Origin: Thiofilum flexile DSM 14609
GTDB taxonomy: Bacteria; Pseudomonadota; Gammaproteobacteria; Thiotrichales; Thiotrichaceae
NCBI RefSeq assembly: GCF_000380185.1
Contig: NZ_KB904753.1
Location: forward strand, 1-64,000
Direction: 5' to 3'
Length of the DNA stretch: 64,000 nt
Part shown: positions 27,233 to 37,474 of the stretch, in pieces
How the letters are laid out: each line of letters opens with the position of its first letter
Numbering within the stretch: position 1 is the stretch's first letter
The notes under the pieces: generated by a model
Database searches by the model: none
The model's input: the letters and a program-made list of their open reading frames with translations, nothing else
What the model was told of the DNA's origin: nothing
Position numbers and translations under genes: made by a program

Positions 27233-30118
27233 ATGACAAATTCACGCGTCGCTTTGGCTGATCTTGAACAGCGCGACGATTTCATTGCCCGCCACATAGG
27301 CCCTAGTGACGCTGATACACAGGTCATGTTGCAAACGGTAGGTGCAGAGTCCTTAGATGATCTGATCGATAGTACGGTACCTGCCAATATTCGTAGCGCT
27401 AATCCTTTGAATTTAGAGGGTAGCTACACCGAGACTGAGGCATTGGCCTATTTGCAAAGCCTAGCCTCACAAAATAAGGTCGCAAAGTCTTATATCGGTA
27501 TGGGGTATTACCCTACGATTGTACCGCCGGTGATCCAACGCAATGTGTTAGAAAATCCGGGTTGGTATACCGCCTACACGCCGTATCAGCCGGAAATTTC
27601 TCAAGGCCGCTTAGAAGCATTACTCAATTACCAGCAAATGGTGATAGACCTAACGGGTATGGATATTGCGAATGCGTCCTTATTAGATGAAGCCACCGCA
27701 GCGGCTGAGGCGATGACACTCTGTAAGCGTTCTAATAAGCTTAAATCAGATAAATATTTTGTCGCAGATACGGTGCATCCACAGACCATTGATGTACTCA
27801 AAACACGGGCGGAGTATTTTGGTTTTGAATTAGTGATTGCGCCCCTAAGTGAACTCTCTAAGCACGAAGTTTTTGGGGTAGCCGTACAGTATCCCAGCAC
27901 GACGGGTGAAATTATTGATCTCGATGCGATTATTAAACAAGCGCATGATCAAAAAGCTTTGGTCTGTGTTGCGACTGATTTAATGGCACTTATCACGCTC
28001 AAATCTCCGGGTGAGTGTGGTGCAGATGTCGTAGTGGGTAATTCCCAGCGCTTTGGTGTACCGATGGGGTTCGGTGGCCCACATGCAGCATTCTTTGCTA
28101 CTAAAGATGCGTTTAAACGGACGATGGCAGGACGCTTGATTGGCGTATCTATCGATAGTCATGGTAAGCAAGCTTTACGGATGGCGATGCAAACCCGTGA
28201 ACAACACATTCGCCGCGAAAAAGCGACCTCCAATATTTGTACTGCCCAAGCCTTACTCGCCAATATGGCAGGCTTTTATGCGGTCTATCACGGTGCGGAA
28301 GGCTTAAAGAAAATTGCCGGACGAATCCATCGTTTAACCAGTATTTTAGCCCAAGGCTTACAACAAAAAGGCCTGAAACTATTAAATGATACCTGGTTTG
28401 ACACTCTAACCTTAGTCGTTGGGGATAAGCAAAACGCTTTATATCAAGCGGCATTAGCGGCCAATATCAATTTACGCAAAGTCGATAGTGATAAATTAGG
28501 TATTAGCCTTGATGAAACTACCACACGGTCGGATGTCGAGCAGTTATTCACGGTATTACTCGGTCAAGGTCATGGCTTAACGATTGAGCAGCTGGATCAA
28601 GTCGTGCAGACAGGGGGAAGCGGTATTCCCTCTGGCTATGCTCGCACGAGTCCATTCCTTACGCATCCGGTATTCAATACGCATCACTCTGAATCTGAAA
28701 TGTTGCGCTATCTCAAGCGCTTAGAGAATAAGGACTTTTCTCTAACACACGGTATGATTCCGCTCGGCTCTTGCACTATGAAGCTCAATGCAACGGCAGA
28801 AATGATGCCGATTACATGGCCTGAGTTTGCCCAGATTCACCCCTTTGCCCCGAAGGAGCAAACCACGGGTTATCAAGCCATGATTCGAGAGCTAGAGGCG
28901 TGGCTGGTTGAAATTACGGGTTATGATGCGATTTCTATGCAGCCTAATTCAGGGGCGCAAGGTGAGTATGCCGGTTTGGTCGCGATTCGTCGTTATCAGG
29001 CCAGTATTGGACAAGGCCATCGTGATGTATGCTTAATCCCCAGCTCTGCACACGGAACGAATCCGGCCTCTGCTGCTATGGTGAATCTCAAAGTGGTAGT
29101 GGTGGAGTGTGACAGCAATGGCAATGTGGATATTAATGATCTACGCGCTAAAGCTGAGCAACACAAAGAGGATTTATCCTGTTTGATGGTGACCTATCCT
29201 TCGACTCATGGTGTGTTTGAGCAGGATATTGTGGAGATTTGCCAGATTGTGCATGAGTTCGGCGGTCAGGTGTATATGGACGGCGCGAATATGAATGCTC
29301 AGGTGGGACTATCTAAGCCGGGGAAATTTGGCTCGGATGTGTCGCATTTGAATCTGCATAAAACCTTTGCGATTCCACATGGTGGTGGTGGCCCCGGAAT
29401 GGGACCAATCGGGGTAAAAGCACATCTAGCACCTTTCTTATCTAGCCATGTGGTCAATCCACCTGAAGGTATTCCACAAGGTAATAGTGCTGTATCGGCG
29501 GCTCCTTATGGTAGTGGTGCCATTCTGCCCATTTCGTGGATGTATATTAAGCTGATGGGTGCAGAAGGCCTCAAGAAAGCCACTCAAATGGCTATTTTGA
29601 ATGCTAATTACATTATGCAACGCCTGAGTGCTCATTATCCGGTGTTATTCCGTGGGGCTAATGGTCGAGTAGCACATGAGTGCATTATTGATATTCGCCC
29701 GATAAAAGCCGCGTCCGGTATGGATGAATCGGATATTGCCAAGCGTTTAATGGATTATGGTTTCCATGCACCGACGATGTCGTTTCCGGTTGCAGGTACA
29801 TTAATGATTGAGCCGACCGAATCCGAGCCTAAAGAAGAGCTGGATCGTTTTTGTGATGCCATGATTGCCATTCGTGAAGAGATTCAAAAGGTTCAAGACG
29901 GTGTATGGCCTAAGGATAATAATCCATTAGTGAATGCGCCGCATACCTTAGATGATTTAGTGAATGCGTGGGAGCGTCCTTATAGTCAAACGGAGGCGGT
30001 ATTCCCGAAAGGTATTCATCCAACTGCGAAATATTGGCCTACGGTAAATCGTATTGATAATGTCTATGGTGATAGGAATTTAGTGTGTTCTTGTCCGAGT
30101 GTGGATAGTTATCGCTAA
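27233..30118 (+). CDS. gcvP: Glycine dehydrogenase (decarboxylating), P protein
   Basis: GcvP decarboxylates glycine and loads the aminomethyl group on GcvH. The product is 961 residues (E. coli 957), a fused two-half PLP enzyme. The PLP-binding Lys is Lys710 in [17 protein letters not shown]. Other blocks are [36 protein letters not shown] and [11 protein letters not shown]. It starts at ATG 27233 after AAGGTG. It ends the operon at a terminator. The L protein is expected elsewhere in the genome. Confidence 0.97.
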   Translation: MTNSRVALADLEQRDDFIARHIGPSDADTQVMLQTVGAESLDDLIDSTVPANIRSANPLNLEGSYTETEALAYLQSLASQNKVAKSYIGMGYYPTIVPPVIQRNVLENPGWYTAYTPYQPEISQGRLEALLNYQQMVIDLTGMDIANASLLDEATAAAEAMTLCKRSNKLKSDKYFVADTVHPQTIDVLKTRAEYFGFELVIAPLSELSKHEVFGVAVQYPSTTGEIIDLDAIIKQAHDQKALVCVATDLMALITLKSPGECGADVVVGNSQRFGVPMGFGGPHAAFFATKDAFKRTMAGRLIGVSIDSHGKQALRMAMQTREQHIRREKATSNICTAQALLANMAGFYAVYHGAEGLKKIAGRIHRLTSILAQGLQQKGLKLLNDTWFDTLTLVVGDKQNALYQAALAANINLRKVDSDKLGISLDETTTRSDVEQLFTVLLGQGHGLTIEQLDQVVQTGGSGIPSGYARTSPFLTHPVFNTHHSESEMLRYLKRLENKDFSLTHGMIPLGSCTMKLNATAEMMPITWPEFAQIHPFAPKEQTTGYQAMIRELEAWLVEITGYDAISMQPNSGAQGEYAGLVAIRRYQASIGQGHRDVCLIPSSAHGTNPASAAMVNLKVVVVECDSNGNVDINDLRAKAEQHKEDLSCLMVTYPSTHGVFEQDIVEICQIVHEFGGQVYMDGANMNAQVGLSKPGKFGSDVSHLNLHKTFAIPHGGGGPGMGPIGVKAHLAPFLSSHVVNPPEGIPQGNSAVSAAPYGSGAILPISWMYIKLMGAEGLKKATQMAILNANYIMQRLSAHYPVLFRGANGRVAHECIIDIRPIKAASGMDESDIAKRLMDYGFHAPTMSFPVAGTLMIEPTESEPKEELDRFCDAMIAIREEIQKVQDGVWPKDNNPLVNAPHTLDDLVNAWERPYSQTEAVFPKGIHPTAKYWPTVNRIDNVYGDRNLVCSCPSVDSYR

Positions 30119-30142
30119 AGAGTAATAGACATATTGATCAGG

Positions 30143-30166
30143 AAAGGGGGCATATGCCCCTTTTTC
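30143..30166 (+). terminator. Terminator after gcvP
   Basis: GGGGGCATATGCCCC is flanked by AAA and TTTTT, giving a compact stem with a T-run about 25 bp after the gcvP stop. Confidence 0.8.
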
Positions 30167-30241
30167 TTTGATAGCTTATTTGTGTTTACGTGATTTATGT
30201 ACTACATTTGAATACATTCGATGATCAATTGGAGTGACTCT

Positions 30242-30511
30242 ATGAGCCGTACTGCTGTGATTACAACCCGTGTTGACCCTGTTTTAAAAGATAATGCTGA
30301 GCAGATTTTCGCTCAATTAGGTATGACAACGGCACAAGCGATCAATATGTTTTTAAAACAAGTAGAACTGATGAGAGGTTTACCTTTTACGCCCCGCTTA
30401 CCAGAAGAGGCTAAGTTAAGAGCAACACAGCCTTTTATAGTAGAAACCTTTGATTTAGGGCTAAATACTATGCCAGATCGGGATGAGTTATATGCTGAGC
30501 GTGGATTATGA
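30242..30511 (+). CDS. RelB/DinJ-family antitoxin
   Basis: The 89-residue protein has the ribbon-helix-helix RelB/DinJ pattern: ITTRVDPVLKDNAEQIFAQL, then GMTTAQAINMFLKQVEL with the usual LPF after it. ATG 30242 is preceded by GGAG; an in-frame earlier codon at 30221 has no ribosome site. It would autoregulate the pair and neutralise the PIN toxin that overlaps it by 4 bases (ATGA). Confidence 0.85.
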   Translation: MSRTAVITTRVDPVLKDNAEQIFAQLGMTTAQAINMFLKQVELMRGLPFTPRLPEEAKLRATQPFIVETFDLGLNTMPDRDELYAERGL

Positions 30512-30957
30512 GTGCTCTGTATGCGATTGATACCAATTTATTAGTGTATGCCCATAATACAACAGCCCCTTTTCATACCGAGGCTAAATCGTTTATTGAA
30601 AAAGCTTTTAGTAATTATGATATTAGTAGGGAAGTATGTATTCCCGCTCAGGTACTAGTTGAATTTCTAAATGTGATAACGTGGTCAAAAATAGGAAATC
30701 CCCTCCCATTAGACAAAGCAACCATTATTGTGCAAAGGTATATAGCTTCAGGTGTTCCTATTATTCATCCGCAAGCGACTCAATTAACGACTCTTTTTTC
30801 ATTATTAGAAGGGATGACGACACGAAAAAAGATATTTGATGTCGCCTTAGCTGCAACGCTTAAAGATAATAATATTAAGGGTTTATACACCATCAATGTT
30901 AAAGATTTTAAAGAATTTGGTTTTTTAGATGTGGTAAACCCTTTAGCTATTAATTAG
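30508..30957 (+). CDS. PIN-domain toxin paired with a RelB-like antitoxin
   Basis: The 149-residue PIN-domain protein has Asp8 (AIDTNLLVYAHN), Glu52 (VLVEFLNVI), Asp111 (KKIFDVALAATL) and the INVKDF box as the acidic site. It is a likely VapC-type RNase. The usual partner of a DinJ/RelB antitoxin is a RelE/YafQ toxin, so this is a mixed antitoxin-toxin pair. All catalytic positions look intact. Confidence 0.85.
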   Translation: MSALYAIDTNLLVYAHNTTAPFHTEAKSFIEKAFSNYDISREVCIPAQVLVEFLNVITWSKIGNPLPLDKATIIVQRYIASGVPIIHPQATQLTTLFSLLEGMTTRKKIFDVALAATLKDNNIKGLYTINVKDFKEFGFLDVVNPLAIN

Positions 30958-31169
30958 CAAGAAATGAAGAGGTTGGTTTACTCATTTTGTCAAATAGTTT
31001 GTTATTAACCTACCAATTAAATAGCAGATGGGGTTAATTTTAACTCATTGATTTATAATAGAAATAAGTGGAATTTAGCTTAACTATGTCGCCTATTTAT
31101 TTAGGGGATTAATATTAGGTGACTTATTATGACATGCTATAATAAATCATAAGTAGAGAGGTCTAAATC

Positions 31170-31403
31170 ATGGCTCTTGTATACGAAGAAATCATTGATT
31201 TTATTGCTGCGGGAACCACACCCGATAAAGTTATTGCTTTCAGACCTTCAGAGGCATCTAATATACGAGTGAGTGATCTGATTCATAAGTCTAAGAGTAC
31301 TACCCTATCTGTGGAGGAAGTGTCCGAATTAGAACATTATTTGCGGCTTGAGCACTTGATGCGTATGGCAAAAGCTCGCGCTCAAAAGCTTCTTATCCAA
31401 TAA
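31170..31403 (+). CDS. Small protein of unknown function, antitoxin-like context
   Basis: The 77-residue protein has a good ribosome site (GAGAGG, 8 bases from the ATG) and a TATAAT at 31138-31143. The N-terminal half contains GTTPDKVIAFRPSEA and the C-terminal half a helical VSELEHYLRLEHLMRMAKAR. Similar small proteins often sit beside toxin genes, but no toxin follows here. I do not know its function. The start and codon pattern look like a real gene. Confidence 0.65.
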   Translation: MALVYEEIIDFIAAGTTPDKVIAFRPSEASNIRVSDLIHKSKSTTLSVEEVSELEHYLRLEHLMRMAKARAQKLLIQ

Positions 31404-31482
31404 AAAAATAATATAATTCGTATTCGATGCCAGAGATACGCCGTTCTTTAAAATCATTGTGAAAGCCAAGGCAGGTAATAAT

Positions 31483-31806
31483 ATGATTACGGTTTGTTAC
31501 CCAAGAGATGAAGTCGAGCAAATCCTACTAGTTGCTGAACTAGGCGCTGCTGATATTCCTTATTTTATAAACTCACAATATTTAGGGGGTATATTACCCG
31601 GTATGCAAATCCCCGGATATAACGAAAGGTCTATTAGTGTTCCTCCTTCCTATTATGAAGAGGCTATTGAGGTCATTAATAAATTTAGAGAGCATTATGT
31701 ACCCCAATCAGAAGGGTTAAGAAGCACCTCAAAATTTAGAATATTATTAGAAGCTGTTTTATTCGGTTGGGCGATTCCTTATGGAAAGAAGAAAAATAAA
31801 AAGTAG
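31483..31806 (+). CDS. DUF2007-like putative signal-transducing protein
   Basis: The 107-residue product begins MITVCYPRDEVEQILLVAEL and has AADIPYFINSQYLGGILPGM, a pattern typical of DUF2007 proteins (two-helix ferredoxin-like fold, often annotated signal transducing). A basic tail (PYGKKKNKK) follows. GTG 31459 is possible, but ATG 31483 gives the family start. It is separated by 79 bp from the preceding small gene. Its function is unknown. Confidence 0.6.
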   Translation: MITVCYPRDEVEQILLVAELGAADIPYFINSQYLGGILPGMQIPGYNERSISVPPSYYEEAIEVINKFREHYVPQSEGLRSTSKFRILLEAVLFGWAIPYGKKKNKK

Positions 31807-31811
31807 CTTTG

Positions 31812-32811
31812 TTAAGCTTGATACTCACTAATCAACTGTTGTATGTGAGGATGAGAGTATCTATAGCTCACAATAAAAACGTTAAGATCAAAGCTCTTAT
31901 ACAACTCTAAACTCCGTGCAATCGCATTTATAATCCACTCTTGATTATTACCAAATGCACCGCCACCTAGCAGTGTTAGATAGATTTTATTATTACCTGT
32001 GTTTAATTGATTCAATATTCCTGCACAGAACGTTGCCTCATAGGCAGCTTCTAATATTAATTTTGCAAACTCTGCCCATAGTTTTGCCGGCAGATTAGAA
32101 TAGGAAACAGGTAGTGCAGAACAATACGCTTGAGTAACAGTGTGTTTTGCCTCGTTTAATGTCACTTCAGTATTCCACTGAATACCAATACGCAATAATT
32201 TTCTTAATTCATCCCGCTCTAATTCACTAGCTGATATTATTTGATTATTGATGGCATCTAACCCTTCTAGTGAGGGTAAAGCGTAGCCATTTTTCATTTG
32301 CCATAATTGATTTTTGGAATTTTCTAAAGCTGCTCCCATCTCAGCAAGGCAATCTATTTGATTATCAGCCGTTTGGCCTATTTTGCCATTAACCGGAGCA
32401 AAGTAATTTCGATAAATAGTGCCAGCACCGGCGGCAATAGCACAAGCAGGCCCTTGGGTTAAATCATATTCGTATCGATTTACTCCATCCTCAGGTGTCA
32501 CACTAGGATGAACCATTTCTAAAAGATTAAATTGTGAGGCAACTTGAAATAAGGCATTAGCATTTGATTGATCAATATGTAATTGTTGGGCATGGGCTAT
32601 TTATTACTTCATTAACCACTAGTTTTCCAGAAATAGCCTGTTTTCTACTAATACGCTGCCTTAGTTCTGCTAGTGAGGGGATTTCTAATTGACCACACTG
32701 ATATTGTTTATCATTGACATGAGATTTTAATATTAATCCTTCAACGGATAAATTCTCTCGAACTTGCGCTGGATTTTCTTCATGAAAGCCTGTTAGTTTT
32801 TTAAACCACAT
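31812..32811 (-). pseudogene. Frameshifted gene with macro-domain-like C-terminal half
   Basis: Two minus-strand frames belong together. The first starts at ATG 32811 (MWFKKLTGFHEENPAQ) with GAGGAT upstream and reads to SGKLVVNEVINS near 32597. The second frame continues in phase +1 with AHAQQLHIDQSNANALFQVA, then TQGPACAIAAGAGTIYRNYF, and ends at 31812. One base removed near 32597-32600 (AATAGCC) would join them into about 332 residues. TLLGGGAFGN and AGTIYRNYF resemble macro-domain proteins that handle ADP-ribose; this is an inference. The window copy is broken unless the base is a sequencing error. Confidence 0.75.
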
Positions 32812-32864
32812 ATGGTTATCCTCACCTTGTTTTTATCAAAAGTTAACTATTTCGAGAAAGTATT

Positions 32865-33071
32865 CTATTGTATCCGTTCAAAGTCGCTATCTTTGCCAAC
32901 ATTCGGCATCTCTGTTAAGAGCGTGAGAAAGTTTTTTTTCTTAGGACGCATTAGTACCTGCTCTAAAATTTGACGGTGAGCAGCTTCAGCACTAATACCT
33001 AACTGGCTGGCATGTAGTTTTAAAGCTTGAGCGATTTCATCGCTGATGTTCCTGACAATCAGAGTAGCCAT
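32865..33071 (-). CDS. FitA/VapB-like ribbon-helix-helix antitoxin, apparently orphan
   Basis: The 68-residue protein starts MATLIVRNISDEIAQALKLH and continues with helix-helix sequence ISAEAAHRQILEQVL, the pattern of FitA-like Arc-type antitoxins. ATG 33071 gives the normal family start. A toxin should follow on the same strand, but the next gene is the frameshifted gene ending at 31812. It is therefore a solitary antitoxin or a remnant of a pair. Confidence 0.7.
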   Translation of the reverse strand: MATLIVRNISDEIAQALKLHASQLGISAEAAHRQILEQVLMRPKKKNFLTLLTEMPNVGKDSDFERIQ

Positions 33072-33119
33072 AGCTGTCAACCTATACTGTGGTTTGATAG
33101 TTAAGTGATAACATTGCTA

Positions 33120-33545
33120 TCATTTTTTAGCGATAACTAATAGACCTGCGACAATCAGCCCCGCACCTAATAACATGCGTACTGTAATCACCTCTTTGAG
33201 TAGCAACCACGCCATTAACATAGCAATCAATACACTGCCTTTATCAATGAGAGCTACGGTTGCAACATCTCCCTCTTTCAGCGCTTTATAATAAAATATC
33301 CATGACAAAGTCGTAGTGACACCCGATAACCCAAGCCATAACCAATTTGTCGAATTAACTTTACTCCAGTCCGCTGTAGGTATAGCAACCCACGCGAAAC
33401 CTAAGACCAGCACAAATACAAATAGGGTACGTATGGTTAATCCTAATTCACCCGAAATACCGGCTAGTCCTTGTTTGGCAATAACAGAAGTAAATCCGGC
33501 AAAAAACATAGAGATAAACGCATAAATAACCCATCGCTCTAGCAT
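33120..33545 (-). CDS. Single-domain EamA/DMT-family membrane protein
   Basis: The 141-residue protein has five hydrophobic spans and one EamA unit (VIYAFISMFFAGFTSVIAKQ near the start, LIDKGSVLIAMLMAWLLLKE and GAGLIVAGLLVIAKK at the end). Full-size DMT exporters have two such units, so this one must work as a dimer. The substrate is not predictable. It is monocistronic between the antitoxin and tesA. Confidence 0.85.
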   Translation of the reverse strand: MLERWVIYAFISMFFAGFTSVIAKQGLAGISGELGLTIRTLFVFVLVLGFAWVAIPTADWSKVNSTNWLWLGLSGVTTTLSWIFYYKALKEGDVATVALIDKGSVLIAMLMAWLLLKEVITVRMLLGAGLIVAGLLVIAKK

Positions 33546-33666
33546 GAATAATGTCCTATTTCGAGGCTGATAGCTTGATAAGTACCTAATAAAAGTAATC
33601 GTATGTTTCTGGAGTAGTTTTAAAGGTACGATTACTTCTAGGTGAGTAGTTAGGTGATGATACTAG

Positions 33667-34308
33667 TTACAAATCTAATAGCTCCACTACTATCGGCCAG
33701 ATATTATCTAATAATTTAGGCTGTGCTTTAGCATTCGGATGTAAACCATCGGGTAATAATAAATCCTCTTGTAAAGCCACTCCATCTAAGAAAAATGGAT
33801 TAAAAGGTAATTGATATTGCTCGGCTAAATCCACAAAAGTCTTATCATACTGCTCACGGTATAAACGCCCGAAATTAGCCGGCATATGCATACCGAGTAA
33901 GGCGACTTTTGCCCCACTTTTCTGTGCCATTTGAATCATCTGGTCTAAATTACTACGCATGGCTTTAACCGATAAGCCACGTAGCCCATCATTCGCACCT
34001 AGCTCTAGAATGACAAAATTAGGTTTATAGGTATCTAAATGCGCCGGAAAGCGGGTTAAGCCACCACTAGTGGTTTCGCCACTGACACTGCCATTGACCA
34101 CCTTAATATCGCTAGCTCCCTCGGTATTCTCCAGTTTAGATTGGAGTAATTGCACCCAGCCTTCATCGGTACTGATACCATAGGCGGCACTTAGGCTGTC
34201 ACCCCAGACTAATAGCGTGCGTGTTGAGTTCGGCTCATTGGCAAACACTTGACTACTCCAGCTCAAAAACAGGGTGATAATAACCATGAATAATCCACGT
34301 AATTGCAT
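33667..34308 (-). CDS. tesA: SGNH hydrolase: thioesterase I / lysophospholipase L1 / arylesterase
   Basis: A periplasmic GDSL hydrolase of 213 residues with a signal peptide ending near ANEPN. SGNH blocks: GDSLSAAYG with nucleophile Ser38, NGSVSGETTSGG, GANDGLRG, and PDGLHPNA with the Asp-His pair. TesA hydrolyses acyl thioesters and esters. AGAGG lies 6 bases before ATG 34308. It diverges from ybbA with only 14 bp between the start codons, as in E. coli tesA-ybbAP. Confidence 0.93.
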   Translation of the reverse strand: MQLRGLFMVIITLFLSWSSQVFANEPNSTRTLLVWGDSLSAAYGISTDEGWVQLLQSKLENTEGASDIKVVNGSVSGETTSGGLTRFPAHLDTYKPNFVILELGANDGLRGLSVKAMRSNLDQMIQMAQKSGAKVALLGMHMPANFGRLYREQYDKTFVDLAEQYQLPFNPFFLDGVALQEDLLLPDGLHPNAKAQPKLLDNIWPIVVELLDL

Positions 34309-34322
34309 GGAAAACCTCTTAA

Positions 34323-35012
34323 ATGATGAAAAATATTATTCTTGAGACTAATACTCTAACTAAATCTATCCCCACCAGCGATAAAATGCTCACCATTTTG
34401 ACCGGCATTGATTTAGCCGTACACGCAGGGGAGTCTATTGCTATCACGGGAACTTCAGGCTCAGGCAAAAGCACCTTATTAGGCTTACTCGCTGCTTTAG
34501 ATACCCCAACCTCAGGCTCGATTAAACTATTCGGCACTGAAGTAGGGACATTAAGCGAAGATCAACGCGCTCAACTACGCCTCGGTAAAATCGGCTTTGT
34601 ATTTCAGTCCTTTCATTTATTAGATAATTTAACCGCCCTTGAAAATGTCATGCTGCCCTTGGAGTTACAAAGTAACGATGCGAGTGTGCGTGAGCGGGCT
34701 ACTAAGGCATTGCAGCGCGTGGGCTTAGGCGAGCGTCTCAATCACTTTCCTACCCAACTCTCAGGAGGCGAGCAACAGCGGGTGGCTATTGCTAGAGCCT
34801 TTGTGATCGAGCCACAACTGTTATTTGCCGATGAACCTACCGGCAATTTAGACCGCGCCACCGGACATGAAGTAGAAGAGCTACTGTTTAGTTTAGTACA
34901 CGATCAAGGTACGGCCTTAGTCATGGTGACACATGATGAGGGACTCGCTGCCCGCTGTCAGGCGCATTATCACCTCGATGGCGTGCTTGTTCGACAAGGA
35001 GGTTCCGTATGA
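34323..35012 (+). CDS. ybbA: ABC transporter ATP-binding protein YbbA
   Basis: The 229-residue ATPase is of the LolD/MacB type. It has Walker [11 protein letters not shown]-loop [20 protein letters not shown], signature LSGGEQQR and Walker [13 protein letters not shown]. The ATG at 34323 gives a family N-terminus; the ribosome site is weak. It overlaps the permease by 4 bases. The export substrate of YbbAP is not established. Confidence 0.93.
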   Translation: MMKNIILETNTLTKSIPTSDKMLTILTGIDLAVHAGESIAITGTSGSGKSTLLGLLAALDTPTSGSIKLFGTEVGTLSEDQRAQLRLGKIGFVFQSFHLLDNLTALENVMLPLELQSNDASVRERATKALQRVGLGERLNHFPTQLSGGEQQRVAIARAFVIEPQLLFADEPTGNLDRATGHEVEELLFSLVHDQGTALVMVTHDEGLAARCQAHYHLDGVLVRQGGSV

Positions 35013-37471
35013 ACCTTTCCTATCACTGGACGCTGTGGCTGCGGCGCTGGCGTTTATCAGAAATGCGTTTATTACTCATTGCCATGATCGTGTCCGTCGC
35101 GGTGGTCACGGCAGTAGGATTTTTTACCGACCGAGTCGGGGAAGCGATGCGATCGCAAGCGGTGGAACTCATGGGGGGCGATTTAGTGCTGACCTCGACG
35201 CGCCCATTGAGTGAGGATTTTATTAAACAGGCCGAGCAGCAAGGTCTAAGCACCGCGCAAATGCTCAAGTTTAATAGCATGGCAAGTACCGCTGATGCCA
35301 TGCAGTTGGTAGAGGTGAAGGCTGTCAGTGGGGCTTATCCCTTAAAGGGCGAGGTGCGCCTAGCTAAAGCATTAGGGCAACCTTACACCCTAGCGACCAC
35401 TTTACCCAAGGCGGGTGAGGTATGGGCTGAACCAGCTCTGATGAATATGTTGCAACTAAAAATCGGTGATCAAATTGAGCTGGGTAATAGCCTATTCACC
35501 ATAAGCGAGTTATTGATTCAAGAGCCGGATCGAGGTACGAGCTTTTTACAAATTTCACCCGTGATCTTAATGAATGCGGCAGATGTACCCGCTACCGGCT
35601 TAGTCACCATCGCGAGTCGTGCGCGTTATAACCACTACTATGCTGGTAATAGCCGAAGTATTGAGAGTCTGCAAGCGTGGCTAAAACCGCAATTAAAATC
35701 TACCGAGCAAGTACGTACCCTAGAAGATGGTTTACCTAGTGTGCAGGAGTCCTTACAGCGTGCGATGCGTTTTCTAGGATTATCCTCCCTATTAAGTGTG
35801 GTACTTGCTGCTACAGCCATTGCCTTAACTAGTGCGAGTTTAGTAAGAAAAGAAACCGTAGCCGTCGCAGTGTCTAAAGCTATGGGGCAATCACGACGCA
35901 ATTTAATGCGTGAACAATTTATTTCTTTACTGGTTTTGGCCTTGCTAGCGGCATTAGTAGGTTCAGCTATTGGCTATGGCTTGCAATTCTTGCTGGCGGA
36001 TCGTTTAGCTGAGGTGATCCATGAAACCTTGCCCTTACCGAGCTGGCGTCCGGTGTGGTTAGGCTTTTTAACCGCCGTGATTTTATTATTGGGTTTTGCT
36101 TTGCCCTATATTTGGCAATTACTCAATACTGAGCCGATTCAAATTCTGCAACAGCGTTTTAATACCATTCGTGTACCACTTAAAGGCTGGCTAATCGCCT
36201 TAGTACCCGCACTGTATGGATTGTTTTGGTTGCAGGCACAAGACCCTTTGCTGGCACTGTGGATTTTGGGTGGTTTAGTGGTAGGGTTGGGTGTTTTCTG
36301 GTTAGCCGCTTTGGGCTTAGTGCGCTTAGTCAGTTATTTAAGTTGGCATTTTTCATGGCGCTGGTTAGCAGTGTTTCGGGGAGCTAGGCGTTCGGTATTA
36401 TTATTAGTGGTCTTTGCTACCGGATTTTTTAGCCTATTATTATTGACCACGATTCGTACTGATCTAGTCAATCGTTGGGAAGAGAGTTTGCCTGCGAATG
36501 CACCGAATCAGTTTCTGATTAATATCCAACCTCAAGACCAACCGGGCTTAGTAAAAGCATTACAAGAGCGCCAATTCGAGGGTAAACTCTATCCTATGAT
36601 CCGAGGGCGTCTCATCGCAGTGAATGGTAAGGAAATCACCCAAGAGCAATTTGAGAATCCAGAAGCCAAACAACTACTCAATCGGGAGTTTAATCTATCC
36701 TCTTTTAGCGAATTACCCGCGAGTAATACCGTGCTGCAAGGGACATGGTTTAGCGCAGATACGAAAGACGGGTTTTCGATTGAGCAAGGGGTCGGTAAAA
36801 CCTTAGGTTTTGGTCTGGGTGATCGTCTTACCTTCGATATTGCCGGACAGCGTTTCGAGCAGGCGGTGACGAGTGTGCGTGAGGTAAAATGGGATAGCTT
36901 ACAACCTAATTTCTTTGTGGTAGCGGCTCCGCAGTTATTGAAAGACTTGCCTCATACCTATATTACTAGTATTCATGTACCAAAAGATAACCAAAATCTA
37001 CTGCAACAAGTGATTCAGCAGTATCCGAGTATTACAGCGATTGATGTATCGGCTATTATGGAGCAGATTCGCGCCTTAATTAATCGAGCTACCTTTGCGG
37101 TACAAGGGATTTTCTTATTCACTTTAGTCGCGGGTGTGGTGGTCTTGATTGCCGCTTTGCAATCGCAACGCTCTGAACGGCAACGTGAAATCGCCATTTT
37201 AAAATCCATGGGGGCTTCACATACCGAGCTAAAACAACGTATTAGCATTGAGTTTATGGTGATTGGAGCATTAGCAGGTTTATTAGCGGGGCTTATAGCG
37301 AGTGTGTTAGGCAGTATTATTGCCTTACAATTATTTGATTTAGTAGGGGCTTTTAACCCACTGCCACCCTTATTAGGAGCCATCACGGGGATGGTGTTGG
37401 TTGGTTTAGCGGGTTTTTGGAGTTTGCGAGGATTATTAAATGTGCCACCTATGTTACTACTCAAGGGCTAG
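35009..37471 (+). CDS. ybbP: FtsX-like ABC permease YbbP
   Basis: This 820-residue MacB/FtsX-type permease has TM1 near residues 15-35, a large periplasmic domain, then two sets of FtsX spans (about 255-420 and 690-815). The length is close to E. coli YbbP (804). Family phrase VSKAMGQSRRNLMREQFISL and the C-terminal KSMGASHTELKQRISIEF are coupling-helix-like. It partners YbbA and likely moves a lipid or hydrophobic molecule, by analogy with MacB/Lol proteins. Confidence 0.92.
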   Translation: MNLSYHWTLWLRRWRLSEMRLLLIAMIVSVAVVTAVGFFTDRVGEAMRSQAVELMGGDLVLTSTRPLSEDFIKQAEQQGLSTAQMLKFNSMASTADAMQLVEVKAVSGAYPLKGEVRLAKALGQPYTLATTLPKAGEVWAEPALMNMLQLKIGDQIELGNSLFTISELLIQEPDRGTSFLQISPVILMNAADVPATGLVTIASRARYNHYYAGNSRSIESLQAWLKPQLKSTEQVRTLEDGLPSVQESLQRAMRFLGLSSLLSVVLAATAIALTSASLVRKETVAVAVSKAMGQSRRNLMREQFISLLVLALLAALVGSAIGYGLQFLLADRLAEVIHETLPLPSWRPVWLGFLTAVILLLGFALPYIWQLLNTEPIQILQQRFNTIRVPLKGWLIALVPALYGLFWLQAQDPLLALWILGGLVVGLGVFWLAALGLVRLVSYLSWHFSWRWLAVFRGARRSVLLLVVFATGFFSLLLLTTIRTDLVNRWEESLPANAPNQFLINIQPQDQPGLVKALQERQFEGKLYPMIRGRLIAVNGKEITQEQFENPEAKQLLNREFNLSSFSELPASNTVLQGTWFSADTKDGFSIEQGVGKTLGFGLGDRLTFDIAGQRFEQAVTSVREVKWDSLQPNFFVVAAPQLLKDLPHTYITSIHVPKDNQNLLQQVIQQYPSITAIDVSAIMEQIRALINRATFAVQGIFLFTLVAGVVVLIAALQSQRSERQREIAILKSMGASHTELKQRISIEFMVIGALAGLLAGLIASVLGSIIALQLFDLVGAFNPLPPLLGAITGMVLVGLAGFWSLRGLLNVPPMLLLKG

Positions 37472-37474
37472 CCT

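Noticed and set aside
31812-32811. Programmed frameshift as explanation for the broken macro-like gene
   Set aside because: No slippery heptamer or downstream stem was seen at the shift site; a simple mutation is more likely.
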